Shown one piece after another: positions 1 to 8,166 of a DNA stretch of 64,000 bases. The notes beneath the pieces were generated by a model, which saw only the letters and a program-made list of their open reading frames with translations, made no database searches and was not told where the DNA came from. A program made the position numbers and the translations under genes. The stretch lies in contig NZ_CP006877.1 in assembly GCF_000816845.1 (NCBI RefSeq), positions 3,481,001 to 3,545,000 of the forward strand, in the 5' to 3' direction. This DNA comes from Rhizobium gallicum bv. gallicum R602sp (GTDB lineage: Bacteria > Pseudomonadota > Alphaproteobacteria > Rhizobiales > Rhizobiaceae). The stretch's first letter is position 1. Every line of letters starts with the position of its first letter.

Positions 1-173
1 ACAAGGACTTCCAGGACAAATATTTCGAGCTTCTCAGGGCCGGCGGCACCAAGCATCACTCTGAACTCCTGAAGCCTTTCGGCCTCGACGCCACCGATCC
101 GTCGTTCTGGAGCAAGGGCCTGTCGATGATTGAGGGGCTGATCGATGAATTGGAAGCGCTTGATAAGGCTTAA
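1..173 (+). CDS. pepF: Oligoendopeptidase F (M3 family), C-terminal end only
   Basis: Only the last 56 codons are present, entering the window in the frame that starts at base 3 and ending at TAA 171-173. The tail reads KYFELLRAGGTKHHSELL, followed by a GLD..DPSFW.KGL segment, which matches the extreme C-terminus of M3-family oligoendopeptidase F. These are cytosolic zinc peptidases that cut medium-length peptides. The HExxH catalytic motif lies upstream of the window, so activity cannot be judged. No terminator is evident after the stop; a palindromic repeat follows instead. Confidence 0.75.
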   Translation, partial: KDFQDKYFELLRAGGTKHHSELLKPFGLDATDPSFWSKGLSMIEGLIDELEALDKA

Positions 174-290
174 GACGCAACTCAAGGTCAGGGGCTAGCC
201 GAAGGCCCTGACCTTGAGCTTCGGCCGTCGGTGCAAGCAGCCAGGCATTGCGCAACGCTTACGAGGAACGATGAAGGTAATCCCTTCTCC

Positions 291-422
291 CTCATTCCCG
301 TGCTTGTCACAGGAATCCAGTGGGCCCAAGGCCTTGGGCGCGGGAGACTCTTTGAAACGAAAAAAGTCATTCGCGACGCGGATGCGCCGGGACTGGAACC
401 CTGTGACAAGCACGGGAATGAG
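291..422. repeat. Long palindromic intergenic repeat (RIME-like)
   Basis: A perfect 23-base inverted repeat has arms at 291-313 and 400-422. The left arm begins CTCATTCCCGTGCTTGTCAC. Imperfect pairing extends the arms to 320 and 393, and about 72-86 bases lie between them. The element sits between the peptidase stop and pabB. Its size, intergenic position and arm sequence resemble the Rhizobium-specific intergenic mosaic elements, which occur in many copies in rhizobial genomes. Family membership is inference; the palindrome itself is directly visible. Transcribed, it would form a strong stem-loop that could act on mRNA ends. Confidence 0.75.
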
Positions 423-461
423 GAAATCGGGGGCGACCGATCTCAGCAAATGGGAGCGCGG

Positions 462-1622
462 ATGACAATTTCTCGGTCTTGCATCCTCTTCCGCGACGAC
501 ACGACCGGCGAAGTCATGCTCTTCGCCGATCCCGCCGAGATCATCATCGCCCGGACGCGTGCCGAATTCTTCGCCGGCCTCGCACGGATGGAGACGGCCA
601 AGACGGAAGGAAAGTGGCTGGCAGGATATCTGTCTTACGAAGCGGGCTATCTCTTCGAGGAAAAACTCGCAGGCTTCGTGCAAGAGAACAGGCAGACGCC
701 ATTGCTCTGCTTCGGCATCTTCGACGCCCCAAAGAAGGATGGGCATCCGCTCGCGCAGCCGAAACAGCGTCTCGACAACGAGGAATTCCTAAAAGCGCCC
801 AAAGCCGCTTGGGCATTCCCCGCATACAAAGAGCGCTTCGAGCGATTGCATCGTTATCTGCGCCAGGGCGATTGCTATCAAGCAAACCTCACCATGCCCA
901 TCGAAGCACGTTGGAATGGAGATCCGCGCGCGGCCTTCTGGTCGCTGATTGAACGTCAGCCGGTGAAATACGGTGCGCTGATCGATCTCGGCGGCCCCGT
1001 CATCCTGTCCCGCTCTCCCGAGCTCTTCTTCCGGACGGACGAGGAAGGCTGGATCGAGACGCATCCGATGAAAGGCACCGCCAAGCGCGGCGCCGATGCG
1101 GCCGAAGATGAAGCCATTGTCGCGGCGATGCGGCACGATATGAAGACACAGGCGGAAAACCGGATGATCGTCGACCTGCTTCGCAACGACATCTCGCGCA
1201 TCACGAAGGTCGGTACGCTCGATGTTCCGAAGCTCTTCGAGATCGAGACCTACCCCACACTGCACCAAATGGTAAGCCATGTGCAGGCGAAACTTCTTCT
1301 TGACCTTTCCATCCTCGATATCTTCGCCGCCCTCTTCCCTTGCGGCTCGATCACCGGCGCACCGAAGCTCAGCGCCATGCACATCCTGCATGAACTCGAA
1401 GACACGCCACGCGACGCCTACTGCGGCGCGATCGGCATGATCTCTCCGGCAGGCGCCATGCGCTTTTCGGTTGCGATCCGCACGATCAGCCTTTTTGACG
1501 ATGGCAAGGCAATCTTCAATGTCGGTGGCGGCATCGTCTTCGATTCCACTGCGGAAGCCGAATATGAAGAATGCCTTCTCAAGGCGCGCTTTGCGATCGG
1601 TGACCAGGAAATCGCGCGATGA
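462..1622 (+). CDS. pabB: Aminodeoxychorismate synthase component I
   Basis: A 386-aa chorismate-binding-family enzyme that would aminate chorismate to 4-amino-4-deoxychorismate for p-aminobenzoate and folate synthesis in the cytosol. The C-terminal two thirds carry the family blocks: GDCYQANLT, SRSPELFF, HPMKGTAKRG, ENRMIVDLLRND and the GSITGAPK motif. The Lys in PMKGT is the residue typical of PabB, whereas anthranilate synthase has PIAGT. The ATG at 462 is preceded by GGGAGCG at about six bases. The frame is open further upstream to 231, but that part lies in the palindromic repeat. It overlaps the next gene by ATGA. No pabA-type glutamine amidotransferase is adjacent, so the subunit must be encoded elsewhere. 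Confidence 0.88.
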   Translation: MTISRSCILFRDDTTGEVMLFADPAEIIIARTRAEFFAGLARMETAKTEGKWLAGYLSYEAGYLFEEKLAGFVQENRQTPLLCFGIFDAPKKDGHPLAQPKQRLDNEEFLKAPKAAWAFPAYKERFERLHRYLRQGDCYQANLTMPIEARWNGDPRAAFWSLIERQPVKYGALIDLGGPVILSRSPELFFRTDEEGWIETHPMKGTAKRGADAAEDEAIVAAMRHDMKTQAENRMIVDLLRNDISRITKVGTLDVPKLFEIETYPTLHQMVSHVQAKLLLDLSILDIFAALFPCGSITGAPKLSAMHILHELEDTPRDAYCGAIGMISPAGAMRFSVAIRTISLFDDGKAIFNVGGGIVFDSTAEAEYEECLLKARFAIGDQEIAR

Positions 1623-2245
1623 GCGACTTCTCGCTGATTGAGACATTGCGGTTCGAACCGGGGACCGGCTTCATGCGCCTGCGGCTTCATCTTGCCCGTC
1701 TGACGCGCTCGGCCCGGCGGATCGGCTTTGCCGAGCCGCGACATGCGCTCGATGAGCTCAATGCCTCCGTCCAAGGCGCGACGGGCGCTCTGCGCATCCG
1801 GCTGACCTTCGATGCGCAGGGCCGCATAGAAGTCACGACCGCGCCTTTCACACCGCTTGCGCCAGGCACGGTGTGGAGCATCCGCATCGCTTCGACCCGC
1901 CTCGACAGCGCCGACAAGCTGCTGCGGATCAAGACCACCCGCCGCACGGTCTACGAAGCCGCCCGCGCCGAATACACGCCGCAGCAGGCGGACGAAGTGC
2001 TAATGCTGAACGAACGCGGTGACGTCTGCGAAGGCACGATCACTTCAGTCTTCCTCGGCGATGCTTCCGGCATCCTTCGCACCCCGCCGATTTCCTGCGG
2101 CCTGCTCGCTGGCGTGCTGCGCACCGACTTGATCTGTCAGCGCAAAGCCCGCGTCGGTCGCATCCGCCTGGACGATTTGCACAACGCCCAGATCTACGTT
2201 GGAAATTCGCTTCGCGGCCTCATCCCCGCACGGCTTGTCATCTAA
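1619..2245 (+). CDS. pabC: Class IV aminotransferase, probable aminodeoxychorismate lyase
   Basis: A 208-aa PLP-enzyme-like protein, shorter than the usual 270-290 aa of branched-chain aminotransferases or PabC. It shows the class IV features HLARL near the N-terminus, the KTTRR segment carrying the likely PLP lysine, and CEGTITSVF, the conserved Glu-containing motif before the cofactor phosphate site. Its ATG overlaps the pabB stop (ATGA), implying translational coupling and the next step of the same pathway: cleavage of aminodeoxychorismate to p-aminobenzoate plus pyruvate. The function rests on this coupling and on family membership. A D-amino-acid transaminase-like activity is possible. 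Confidence 0.78.
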   Translation: MSDFSLIETLRFEPGTGFMRLRLHLARLTRSARRIGFAEPRHALDELNASVQGATGALRIRLTFDAQGRIEVTTAPFTPLAPGTVWSIRIASTRLDSADKLLRIKTTRRTVYEAARAEYTPQQADEVLMLNERGDVCEGTITSVFLGDASGILRTPPISCGLLAGVLRTDLICQRKARVGRIRLDDLHNAQIYVGNSLRGLIPARLVI

Positions 2246-2333
2246 GCCGCGCAACTCCTCAAAAGAAGATGGATGGCAACGTTCCAATCGAATATTCAAC
2301 AGGTTCGCAACTATAGGGCGGAAGGATTTTGCC

Positions 2334-2618
2334 ATGTTCATACTGGCGCTCACCTATGTGAAGCCGAACGAAGAGGCCGATAAGCACATGGAGCCGCATA
2401 TGGCCTGGGTCAAGGAAGGCTATGCCAAAGGCTGGTTCCTTGCTTCCGGCCGCAAGGTTCCCCGCACCGGCGGCGTCATCCTCGCTATCGGCAGTCGTGC
2501 CGAGATCGAGACCTGTGTCGCCGCCGATCCATTCATAGTTCACGGCATTGCAAGATATGAGATCACAGAAGTCGCGGTGACGACGGTGGCCGCCGGGCTG
2601 GATATCCTGAAAAACTAG
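2334..2618 (+). CDS. YciI-like family protein
   Basis: A 94-aa protein of the YciI/dimeric alpha-beta barrel type, starting MFILALTYVKP. It contains the typical HM..HMAWVKEGYAKGWFLASGR segment, with the buried His and the SGR turn, and ADPF near the C-terminal helix. The ATG at 2334 has GGCGGAAGG about eight bases upstream. An in-frame extension to 2199 overlaps the end of the preceding gene and is unlikely to be translated. Members are small cytosolic proteins, some with dehydrochlorinase or muconolactone isomerase-like folds. No substrate can be inferred. Confidence 0.8.
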   Translation: MFILALTYVKPNEEADKHMEPHMAWVKEGYAKGWFLASGRKVPRTGGVILAIGSRAEIETCVAADPFIVHGIARYEITEVAVTTVAAGLDILKN

Positions 2619-2827
2619 AGTCTCTTACAAAGGGGCTGACGCTGCACAGGGCCGACCTCGTTGCGGAGCTTGCCCATGTTCGCTCGCTGATAAATCCATT
2701 TCCGGCCCAAACGCTCTTTATTGTGACGCCGATTTATGGTTAGAGCCGGTCACCTCGCATTTCTCGCGCCATTGCAGAAGAATTCTTAAAGGTTCATCGC
2801 CTTCGTCACCTTCCATAGGAGAAAAGA

Positions 2828-4282
2828 ATGACGGAACAGACCCACCCGGTATATGCCGAAATTACCGGTCCGATCGTGATGATCGGCTTTGGCTCCATCG
2901 GCCGCGGCACGCTGCCGCTGATCGAGCGCCACTTCAAATTCGACAAGAGCCGGATGGTTGTCATCGACCCGCGTGACGAGCCGGCCGACATGGAGATCCT
3001 GAAGAAGTACGGTGTCCTCCACATCAAAGAATACGTGACGAAGGACAACTACAAGGATCTCCTGAAGCCGCTTCTGACCAAAGGCGGCGGTCAAGGCTTC
3101 TGCGTCAATCTCTCGGTCGATACCGGCTCGCTCGACATCATGAAGCTCTGCCGCAAGCTCGACGTACTCTATATCGACACCGTCGTGGAACCCTGGCTCG
3201 GCTTCTATTTCGACAAGAACATGAAGAACGCCGATCGCACCAATTATGCGCTGCGCGAAACCGTCCGCAAGGAAAAGGCGAAGAACCCTGGCGGTGCTAC
3301 CGCCGTTTCCACCTGCGGCGCAAACCCGGGCATGGTGTCCTGGTTCGTCAAGCAGGCGCTCGTCAACCTCGCCAACGAAATCGGCGTGAAGTTCGACGAG
3401 CCGGATCAGCACGACCGTGAAGGCTGGGCGAAGCTGATGAAGAAGGTCGGCGTCAAGGGCATCCACATTGCCGAACGCGACACGCAGCGCACCAAGCATC
3501 CGAAGCCGCTCAACGTCTTTTGGAATACCTGGTCGGTCGAAGGCTTCATCTCCGAAGGCATGCAGCCCGCAGAGCTCGGTTGGGGTACCCATGAAAACTG
3601 GATGCCGAAGAACGCCAAGAAGCAGAAGAAGGGCTGCAAGGCCGCGATCTATCTCGAGCAGCCGGGCGCCAATACCCGCGTGCGCACCTGGTGCCCGACG
3701 CCTGGTCCGCAATATGGTTTCCTTGTCACTCACAACGAGTCGATTTCGATCGCCGATTATTTCACGGTCCGCGACAAGGATGGCGAAGTCACGTTCCGCC
3801 CGACCTGCCACTATGCCTACCATCCGGCCAACGACGCGATCCTGTCGCTGCATGAGATGTTCGGTAACGGCGGCACGTCGCAGCCGGTCCACCACGTTCT
3901 CGACGAAGACGAGCTGGAGGACGGCATCGACGAACTCGGTGTGCTCCTCTACGGCCACGAGAAGAACGCCTATTGGTTCGGCTCGCGCCTGTCGCTCGAA
4001 GAAACCCGCCGCATCGCGCCCTATCAGAATGCGACCGGCCTGCAGGTGACCTCTGCGGTTCTCGCAGGCATGGTCTGGGCGCTCGAACATCCGAAGGCTG
4101 GTATCGTCGAAGCCGACGAGATCGACTACAAGCGCTGCCTAGAAGTGCAGCTGCCTTATCTCGGCCCGGTCGAAGGTCACTACACCGACTGGACGCCGCT
4201 TAATGGTCGCCCGGGCCTCTTCCCGGAAGACATCGACACCAAGGATCCCTGGCAGTTCAAGAACATCCTGGTTCGTTCGTAA
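2828..4282 (+). CDS. hss: Homospermidine synthase
   Basis: A 484-aa NAD-dependent enzyme that makes sym-homospermidine from putrescine, the characteristic long polyamine of rhizobia. A Rossmann-type motif GFGSIGRG lies at residues 20-27. The conserved blocks CVNLSVDTGSLDIM, YIDTVVEPW, STCGANPGMVSWF and the C-terminal region through YTDWTPLNGRPGLF match bacterial homospermidine synthase in order and length. An AGGAGAAAAG ribosome site precedes the ATG. The 209-base upstream region probably holds its own promoter. A strong terminator follows at 4305-4330. No decarboxylase gene is adjacent, so the gene appears monocistronic. Confidence 0.95.
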   Translation: MTEQTHPVYAEITGPIVMIGFGSIGRGTLPLIERHFKFDKSRMVVIDPRDEPADMEILKKYGVLHIKEYVTKDNYKDLLKPLLTKGGGQGFCVNLSVDTGSLDIMKLCRKLDVLYIDTVVEPWLGFYFDKNMKNADRTNYALRETVRKEKAKNPGGATAVSTCGANPGMVSWFVKQALVNLANEIGVKFDEPDQHDREGWAKLMKKVGVKGIHIAERDTQRTKHPKPLNVFWNTWSVEGFISEGMQPAELGWGTHENWMPKNAKKQKKGCKAAIYLEQPGANTRVRTWCPTPGPQYGFLVTHNESISIADYFTVRDKDGEVTFRPTCHYAYHPANDAILSLHEMFGNGGTSQPVHHVLDEDELEDGIDELGVLLYGHEKNAYWFGSRLSLEETRRIAPYQNATGLQVTSAVLAGMVWALEHPKAGIVEADEIDYKRCLEVQLPYLGPVEGHYTDWTPLNGRPGLFPEDIDTKDPWQFKNILVRS

Positions 4283-4304
4283 CCGGGCATTCAAATGCGC
4301 ATCG

Positions 4305-4330
4305 ATGCCCGCCGAAATGCGGGCATTTTT
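4305..4330 (+). terminator. Rho-independent terminator of hss
   Basis: An 8-bp perfect stem, ATGCCCGC pairing with GCGGGCAT, with a six-base loop and followed by a T run (TTTTTG). It lies 22 bases after the hss stop. Confidence 0.88.
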
Positions 4331-4451
4331 GTAACGCCTGCCGCGTAATTTCGCTTCATCGTTGCAGGAGGCTTGCCATGGCGGCGGGCTCGCGCCATGT
4401 TTTTCGAGAATTTCGCGGATAGAGTCCGCTCCGAATCGCCGGGAGAACCAT

Positions 4452-4814
4452 ATGACGTTCAGAAACATTCTCGTGCTTGCGGGTGCAGCAGCAGCGCTTG
4501 CCGCCTGCGTCTCAGACCGCCCCATGCCGGTAGCGACACGCGCTGCGCCGACCGGCGTCGAGGGTTCCTGGTCCGATCCGAACGGCATCATTTCTACCTT
4601 CCAGGCAGGCACCTTCACCACCCGCACGACCGACAGCAACCAGCTGCTCGCGTCCGGCACCTATATCAACACCTCGCCGTCACTGGTCGAAATCAGCATG
4701 ACATCGCTGGTTCGCAAGACGCAGTCGAAGGTCAATTGCGCGCTCGTCAACCAAAGTCAGCTGAACTGCACCTCGGATGCAGGTTCGCAATTCACGTTGA
4801 CGCGCCGCATGTAA
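4452..4814 (+). CDS. omp10: Outer-membrane lipoprotein, Omp10-like
   Basis: A 120-aa protein with a lipoprotein signal peptide ([19 protein letters not shown], with LAAC as lipobox). The mature part GVEGSW.DPNGI, TRTTDSN and the tail KVNCAL..QLNCTS.AGS.FTLTRR closely resemble Brucella Omp10, a 10-kDa outer-membrane lipoprotein that is an AprI-like domain relative. Two cysteines near the C-terminus (NCALV and NCTSD) could form a disulfide in the periplasm. GGGAGAACC precedes the ATG. It is monocistronic, with a terminator at 4836-4861. The gene symbol follows the Brucella name and is by recognition. Confidence 0.82.
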   Translation: MTFRNILVLAGAAAALAACVSDRPMPVATRAAPTGVEGSWSDPNGIISTFQAGTFTTRTTDSNQLLASGTYINTSPSLVEISMTSLVRKTQSKVNCALVNQSQLNCTSDAGSQFTLTRRM

Positions 4815-4835
4815 TTTCCCCCGCTTTCGATGAAG

Positions 4836-4861
4836 AAGCTCTCCTTTGCGGGAGCTTTTTT
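4836..4861 (+). terminator. Terminator after the Omp10-like gene
   Basis: The stem AAGCTCTC pairs with GGGAGCTT (one G-T pair), with a six-base loop, and leads into a run of T. It lies 21 bases after the stop at 4814. Confidence 0.85.
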
Positions 4862-5021
4862 CGTTTCTGCCTCTTGGAAGGCACCCCGAGAACACCAGCT
4901 TTTTTGCACTTGCGGTCGGTCATCGTTGATGAAAACATCCGCACGCCGGGTAGCCGCCAAACGATTAAGGGAAGGACGAAGTCAGGGGTACGGGGCTTCG
5001 CCATTAAATCAGGAGAACAGT

Positions 5022-6881
5022 ATGACCAAGTCATTTAGCTTCGGTCTGTTGACCGCATCGATGCTGGCGCTTAGCGCTGGCGCGGCCTTTGCGGACTACC
5101 AGCTCAATATTCTTCATATCAATGATTTCCATTCACGCATCGAGTCGATCAACAAGTTCGATTCCACCTGCTCGGCGGAGGACGAAGGCAAGAATGCGTG
5201 CTTCGGCGGCGCCGCCCGCTTGAAGACCGCCATCGACCAGCGCCGCCAGGCGCTCTCCGGCCAGAACGTCCTGCTTTTGAACGCCGGCGACAACTTTCAG
5301 GGTTCGCTCTTCTACACGACCTACAAAGGTACTGCGGAAGCCGAGATGCTGAACGCCATGAAGTTCGATGTCATGACCGTCGGCAACCATGAATTTGACG
5401 ACAGCGAGGACGGCCTCGCCGCCTTCCTCGACAAGGTCCAGTTCCCGGTTATTTCCGCAAACGTCCTTGCCGCCGACGGCTCGAAGCTCGGCGATCGCAT
5501 CAAGCCTTCGCTGGTGCTCGATGTCGGCGGACAGAAGATCGGCCTCGTCGGCGCCGTGGCCAATGACACCGAAGAGCTTTCCTCTCCCGGCCCCAAAGTG
5601 ATGATTGCCGAGGACGTCCAGACGATCAGCGCGGCCGTCCAGGAATTGAAGGCCCAGGGCATCAACAAGATCATCGCGCTTACCCATGTCGGCTATCCGC
5701 GAGATCTCGCAGCCATCGCCAAGATTCCGGATGTCGATGTCGTCGTTGGCGGCCACTCGCACAGCCTGCTTTCGAACACCGATCCGAAGGCGGAGGGCCC
5801 TTACCCGACGATGGTGGACAATCCGGGCGGCTACAAGGTGCCCGTCGTGCAGGCGGCATCCTACAGCAAATATCTCGGTGATCTGGTCGTCGACTTCGAT
5901 GACAGCGGCGTCGTCAAGAGCGCCAAGGGCGATCCGATCCTGATCGACTCCTCCTTTACGCCCGACCCTGCCCTTGTTGCCCGTATCCAGGAACTGGCGA
6001 AACCGATCGAAGAACTCCGCAAGAAGGTCATCGGCTCGTCCGAAGCCCCGATCGAGGGCGACCGCACCGTTTGCCGCGTCAAGGAGTGCTCGATGGGCAA
6101 CCTCGTTGCCGATGCCATGCTCGATCGCACGAAGAACCAGGGCATACAGATCGCCATCCAGAACGGGGGCGGCCTTCGCGCCTCGATCGACGGCGGCGAT
6201 ATCACCCAGGGCGAAGTCATCACCGTGCTGCCGTTCCAGAACACGCTGGCCACCTTCCAGCTGACGGGCGCAGACATCGTCACGGCGCTAGAAAACGGTG
6301 TCAGCCAGATCGATGAGGGCGCCGGCCGCTTCGCGCAGGTCGCTGGCCTGAAATACAGCTTCGACAAGTCGAAGCCGGCGGGCAGCCGTGTCAGCGGCGT
6401 TGAGGTCAAGGAGGGCGACAACTTCGCACCGATCGATCCGGCCAAGACCTACGGCGTCGTCACCAACAATTTCATGCGCGCCGGCGGGGATGGCTATTCG
6501 ATCTTCGAAACAGCCGGCAAGAATGCCTATGACTTCGGTCCGGATCTCGCCGACGTGACGGTCGAATATCTGGCGGCCCATAACCCTTACAAGCCCTACA
6601 CCGACGGCCGCATAGCGCAAGCCGCCCCGGCTGCGACCGCTGCACCTGCCGCGCCGGCTGCTCCATCCGCTCAAGCTCCAGACGCAACTGCGCCAGCTGC
6701 CAGCGCACCGGCTTCGGCGACGCCTGCAGGCCATGTCATCGCCCCAGGTGATACCCTTTGGGATCTTGCCAAGCAGTTTTACGGCGATGGCGAGCTCTGG
6801 AAGAAAATCTCCGAAGCCAACGGCAATCCCGATCCGCGTCGCCTGATGGTCGGCAAGGAGCTGCAGGTTCCCGCAAAGTAA
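5022..6881 (+). CDS. Periplasmic 5'-nucleotidase family metallophosphatase with C-terminal LysM domain
   Basis: A 619-aa exported protein. Residues 1-24 form a signal peptide ending AAFA. The calcineurin-like metallophosphatase core follows with LNILHINDFHSRIE, GDNFQG, GNHEFDD and GGHSHS, all typical metal ligands of the UshA/5'-nucleotidase family. The C-terminal nucleotide-binding domain includes QNGGGLRASI and NNFMRAGGDGYSIF. An Ala/Pro-rich linker (about 530-570) leads to a LysM repeat (about 571-619: PGDTLWDLAKQFYGDGELW..I). It likely dephosphorylates extracellular nucleotides in the periplasm while held to peptidoglycan. AGGAGAACAGT precedes ATG 5022. The frame is open upstream to 4830, through the preceding terminator, so that extension is rejected. 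Confidence 0.88.
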   Translation: MTKSFSFGLLTASMLALSAGAAFADYQLNILHINDFHSRIESINKFDSTCSAEDEGKNACFGGAARLKTAIDQRRQALSGQNVLLLNAGDNFQGSLFYTTYKGTAEAEMLNAMKFDVMTVGNHEFDDSEDGLAAFLDKVQFPVISANVLAADGSKLGDRIKPSLVLDVGGQKIGLVGAVANDTEELSSPGPKVMIAEDVQTISAAVQELKAQGINKIIALTHVGYPRDLAAIAKIPDVDVVVGGHSHSLLSNTDPKAEGPYPTMVDNPGGYKVPVVQAASYSKYLGDLVVDFDDSGVVKSAKGDPILIDSSFTPDPALVARIQELAKPIEELRKKVIGSSEAPIEGDRTVCRVKECSMGNLVADAMLDRTKNQGIQIAIQNGGGLRASIDGGDITQGEVITVLPFQNTLATFQLTGADIVTALENGVSQIDEGAGRFAQVAGLKYSFDKSKPAGSRVSGVEVKEGDNFAPIDPAKTYGVVTNNFMRAGGDGYSIFETAGKNAYDFGPDLADVTVEYLAAHNPYKPYTDGRIAQAAPAATAAPAAPAAPSAQAPDATAPAASAPASATPAGHVIAPGDTLWDLAKQFYGDGELWKKISEANGNPDPRRLMVGKELQVPAK

Positions 6882-6903
6882 GGCAATTGTCTGGATGTTG
6901 AAG

Positions 6904-6933
6904 ACCGGTCCGGGGTTCCCCGGGCCGGTTTTT
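6904..6933 (+). terminator. Terminator of the 5'-nucleotidase gene
   Basis: A 12-bp stem (ACCGGTCCGGGG with CCCCGGGCCGGT, one wobble pair) with a two-base nominal loop, followed by TTTTT. It separates the nucleotidase gene from ferrochelatase. Confidence 0.85.
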
Positions 6934-7004
6934 CCACTTATAGGGATAGACCACCGCGCCGGCTGCCTATGAGCGGGAAGGGACTATCAAACGTTGGGGC
7001 CAAG

Positions 7005-8039
7005 ATGACCATTGCACCTTCATACCTCCCGGCGGAGCATCCTCCGGTCAAATTCGGCAAGGTCGGAGTCCTTCTCGTCAATCTCGGCACGCCCGACGGC
7101 ACCGACTACACGTCGATGCGGCGCTATCTGCGCGAATTCCTGACCGACAGGCGCGTCATCGAATGGTCACCGTTGAAATGGTACCCGATCCTCTTCGGCA
7201 TCGTCCTGAACACCCGTCCGCAGAAGGTCGGCAAGGCTTACGAGACGATCTGGAACAAGGATAAGAACGAGAGCTTCCTGCGCACCTATACGCGCAACCA
7301 GTCCGATCTCATGGCCGCGCGTCTGAAGGACCTGCCGAATGTAAAGGTAGACTGGGCCATGCGTTACGGCACGCCCTCGATCGCTTCGCGCATCAACGCG
7401 CTGAAAGACGAAGGCTGCGACCGCATCGTTCTTTTCCCGCTCTATCCGCAATATGCGGCAGCGACGACCGCCACGGTCAACGACAAGGCATTCCGGCATC
7501 TCTTGAAGATGCGCTGGCAGCCGGCATTGCGCACGGTGCCGGACTATCACGACGACGAGACCTATATCGAAGCGCTCGCCAGTTCGGTGACAAAGCATCT
7601 TGCGGGGCTCGACTGGGAACCGGAGGTGATCCTCGCCTCGTTTCACGGCATCCCGCTCTCCTATTCCGAGCAGGGCGATCCCTACTTCTACCAATGCCAG
7701 GAGACGGGGCGCTTGCTTCGCGAAACGCTCGGGCTTGCGAAGGAGAAGTTCATGATCACCTTCCAGTCCCGCTTTGGGCCGGAAGAATGGCTGCAGCCCT
7801 ATACCGACAAGACGGTCGAAAAGCTGGCGCAGGACGGCGTCAAACGCATCGCCGTTCTCAATCCCGGTTTCGTCTCCGACTGCCTGGAAACACTGGAAGA
7901 GATTGCCGAGCAGGCGGCCCATTCCTTTCATGAAAACGGTGGCGAGAAGTTTGCGCATATTCCATGCCTCAACGACAGTGAAGACGGGATGCGCGTGCTG
8001 GAAAAGGTCGTGCGCCGCGAACTGCTGGGTTGGGTCTGA
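7005..8039 (+). CDS. hemH: Ferrochelatase
   Basis: A 344-aa protein that inserts Fe2+ into protoporphyrin IX, the last step of protoheme synthesis. It shows the N-terminal VGVLLVNLGTPD block, RVIEWSP, PLYPQYAAATTA, the catalytic His in ASFHGIPLSY (about residue 216), and TFQSRFGPEEWLQPYT near the C-terminus with the conserved acidic residue. The ATG at 7005 gives the length and N-terminus expected for rhizobial HemH. An in-frame ATG at 6969 has no ribosome site. It is likely its own transcription unit after the terminator at 6933. Confidence 0.93.
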   Translation: MTIAPSYLPAEHPPVKFGKVGVLLVNLGTPDGTDYTSMRRYLREFLTDRRVIEWSPLKWYPILFGIVLNTRPQKVGKAYETIWNKDKNESFLRTYTRNQSDLMAARLKDLPNVKVDWAMRYGTPSIASRINALKDEGCDRIVLFPLYPQYAAATTATVNDKAFRHLLKMRWQPALRTVPDYHDDETYIEALASSVTKHLAGLDWEPEVILASFHGIPLSYSEQGDPYFYQCQETGRLLRETLGLAKEKFMITFQSRFGPEEWLQPYTDKTVEKLAQDGVKRIAVLNPGFVSDCLETLEEIAEQAAHSFHENGGEKFAHIPCLNDSEDGMRVLEKVVRRELLGWV

Positions 8040-8166
8040 GACGGACGTCTGCTGCCAGCCGCGCCCGGGTCTTCGTCCTGCTGCCTAAAACCTTGGCGTG
8101 CGCTTGTGAATATCCCGCTCGTTGAATAGGATCGCCGCGATCATGGGCGGTGAAGGAGAAAGCGTG

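Noticed and set aside
231..461. 77-residue N-terminal extension of PabB
   Set aside because: The extension is encoded by the palindromic repeat and has no family similarity; ATG 462 has its own ribosome site.
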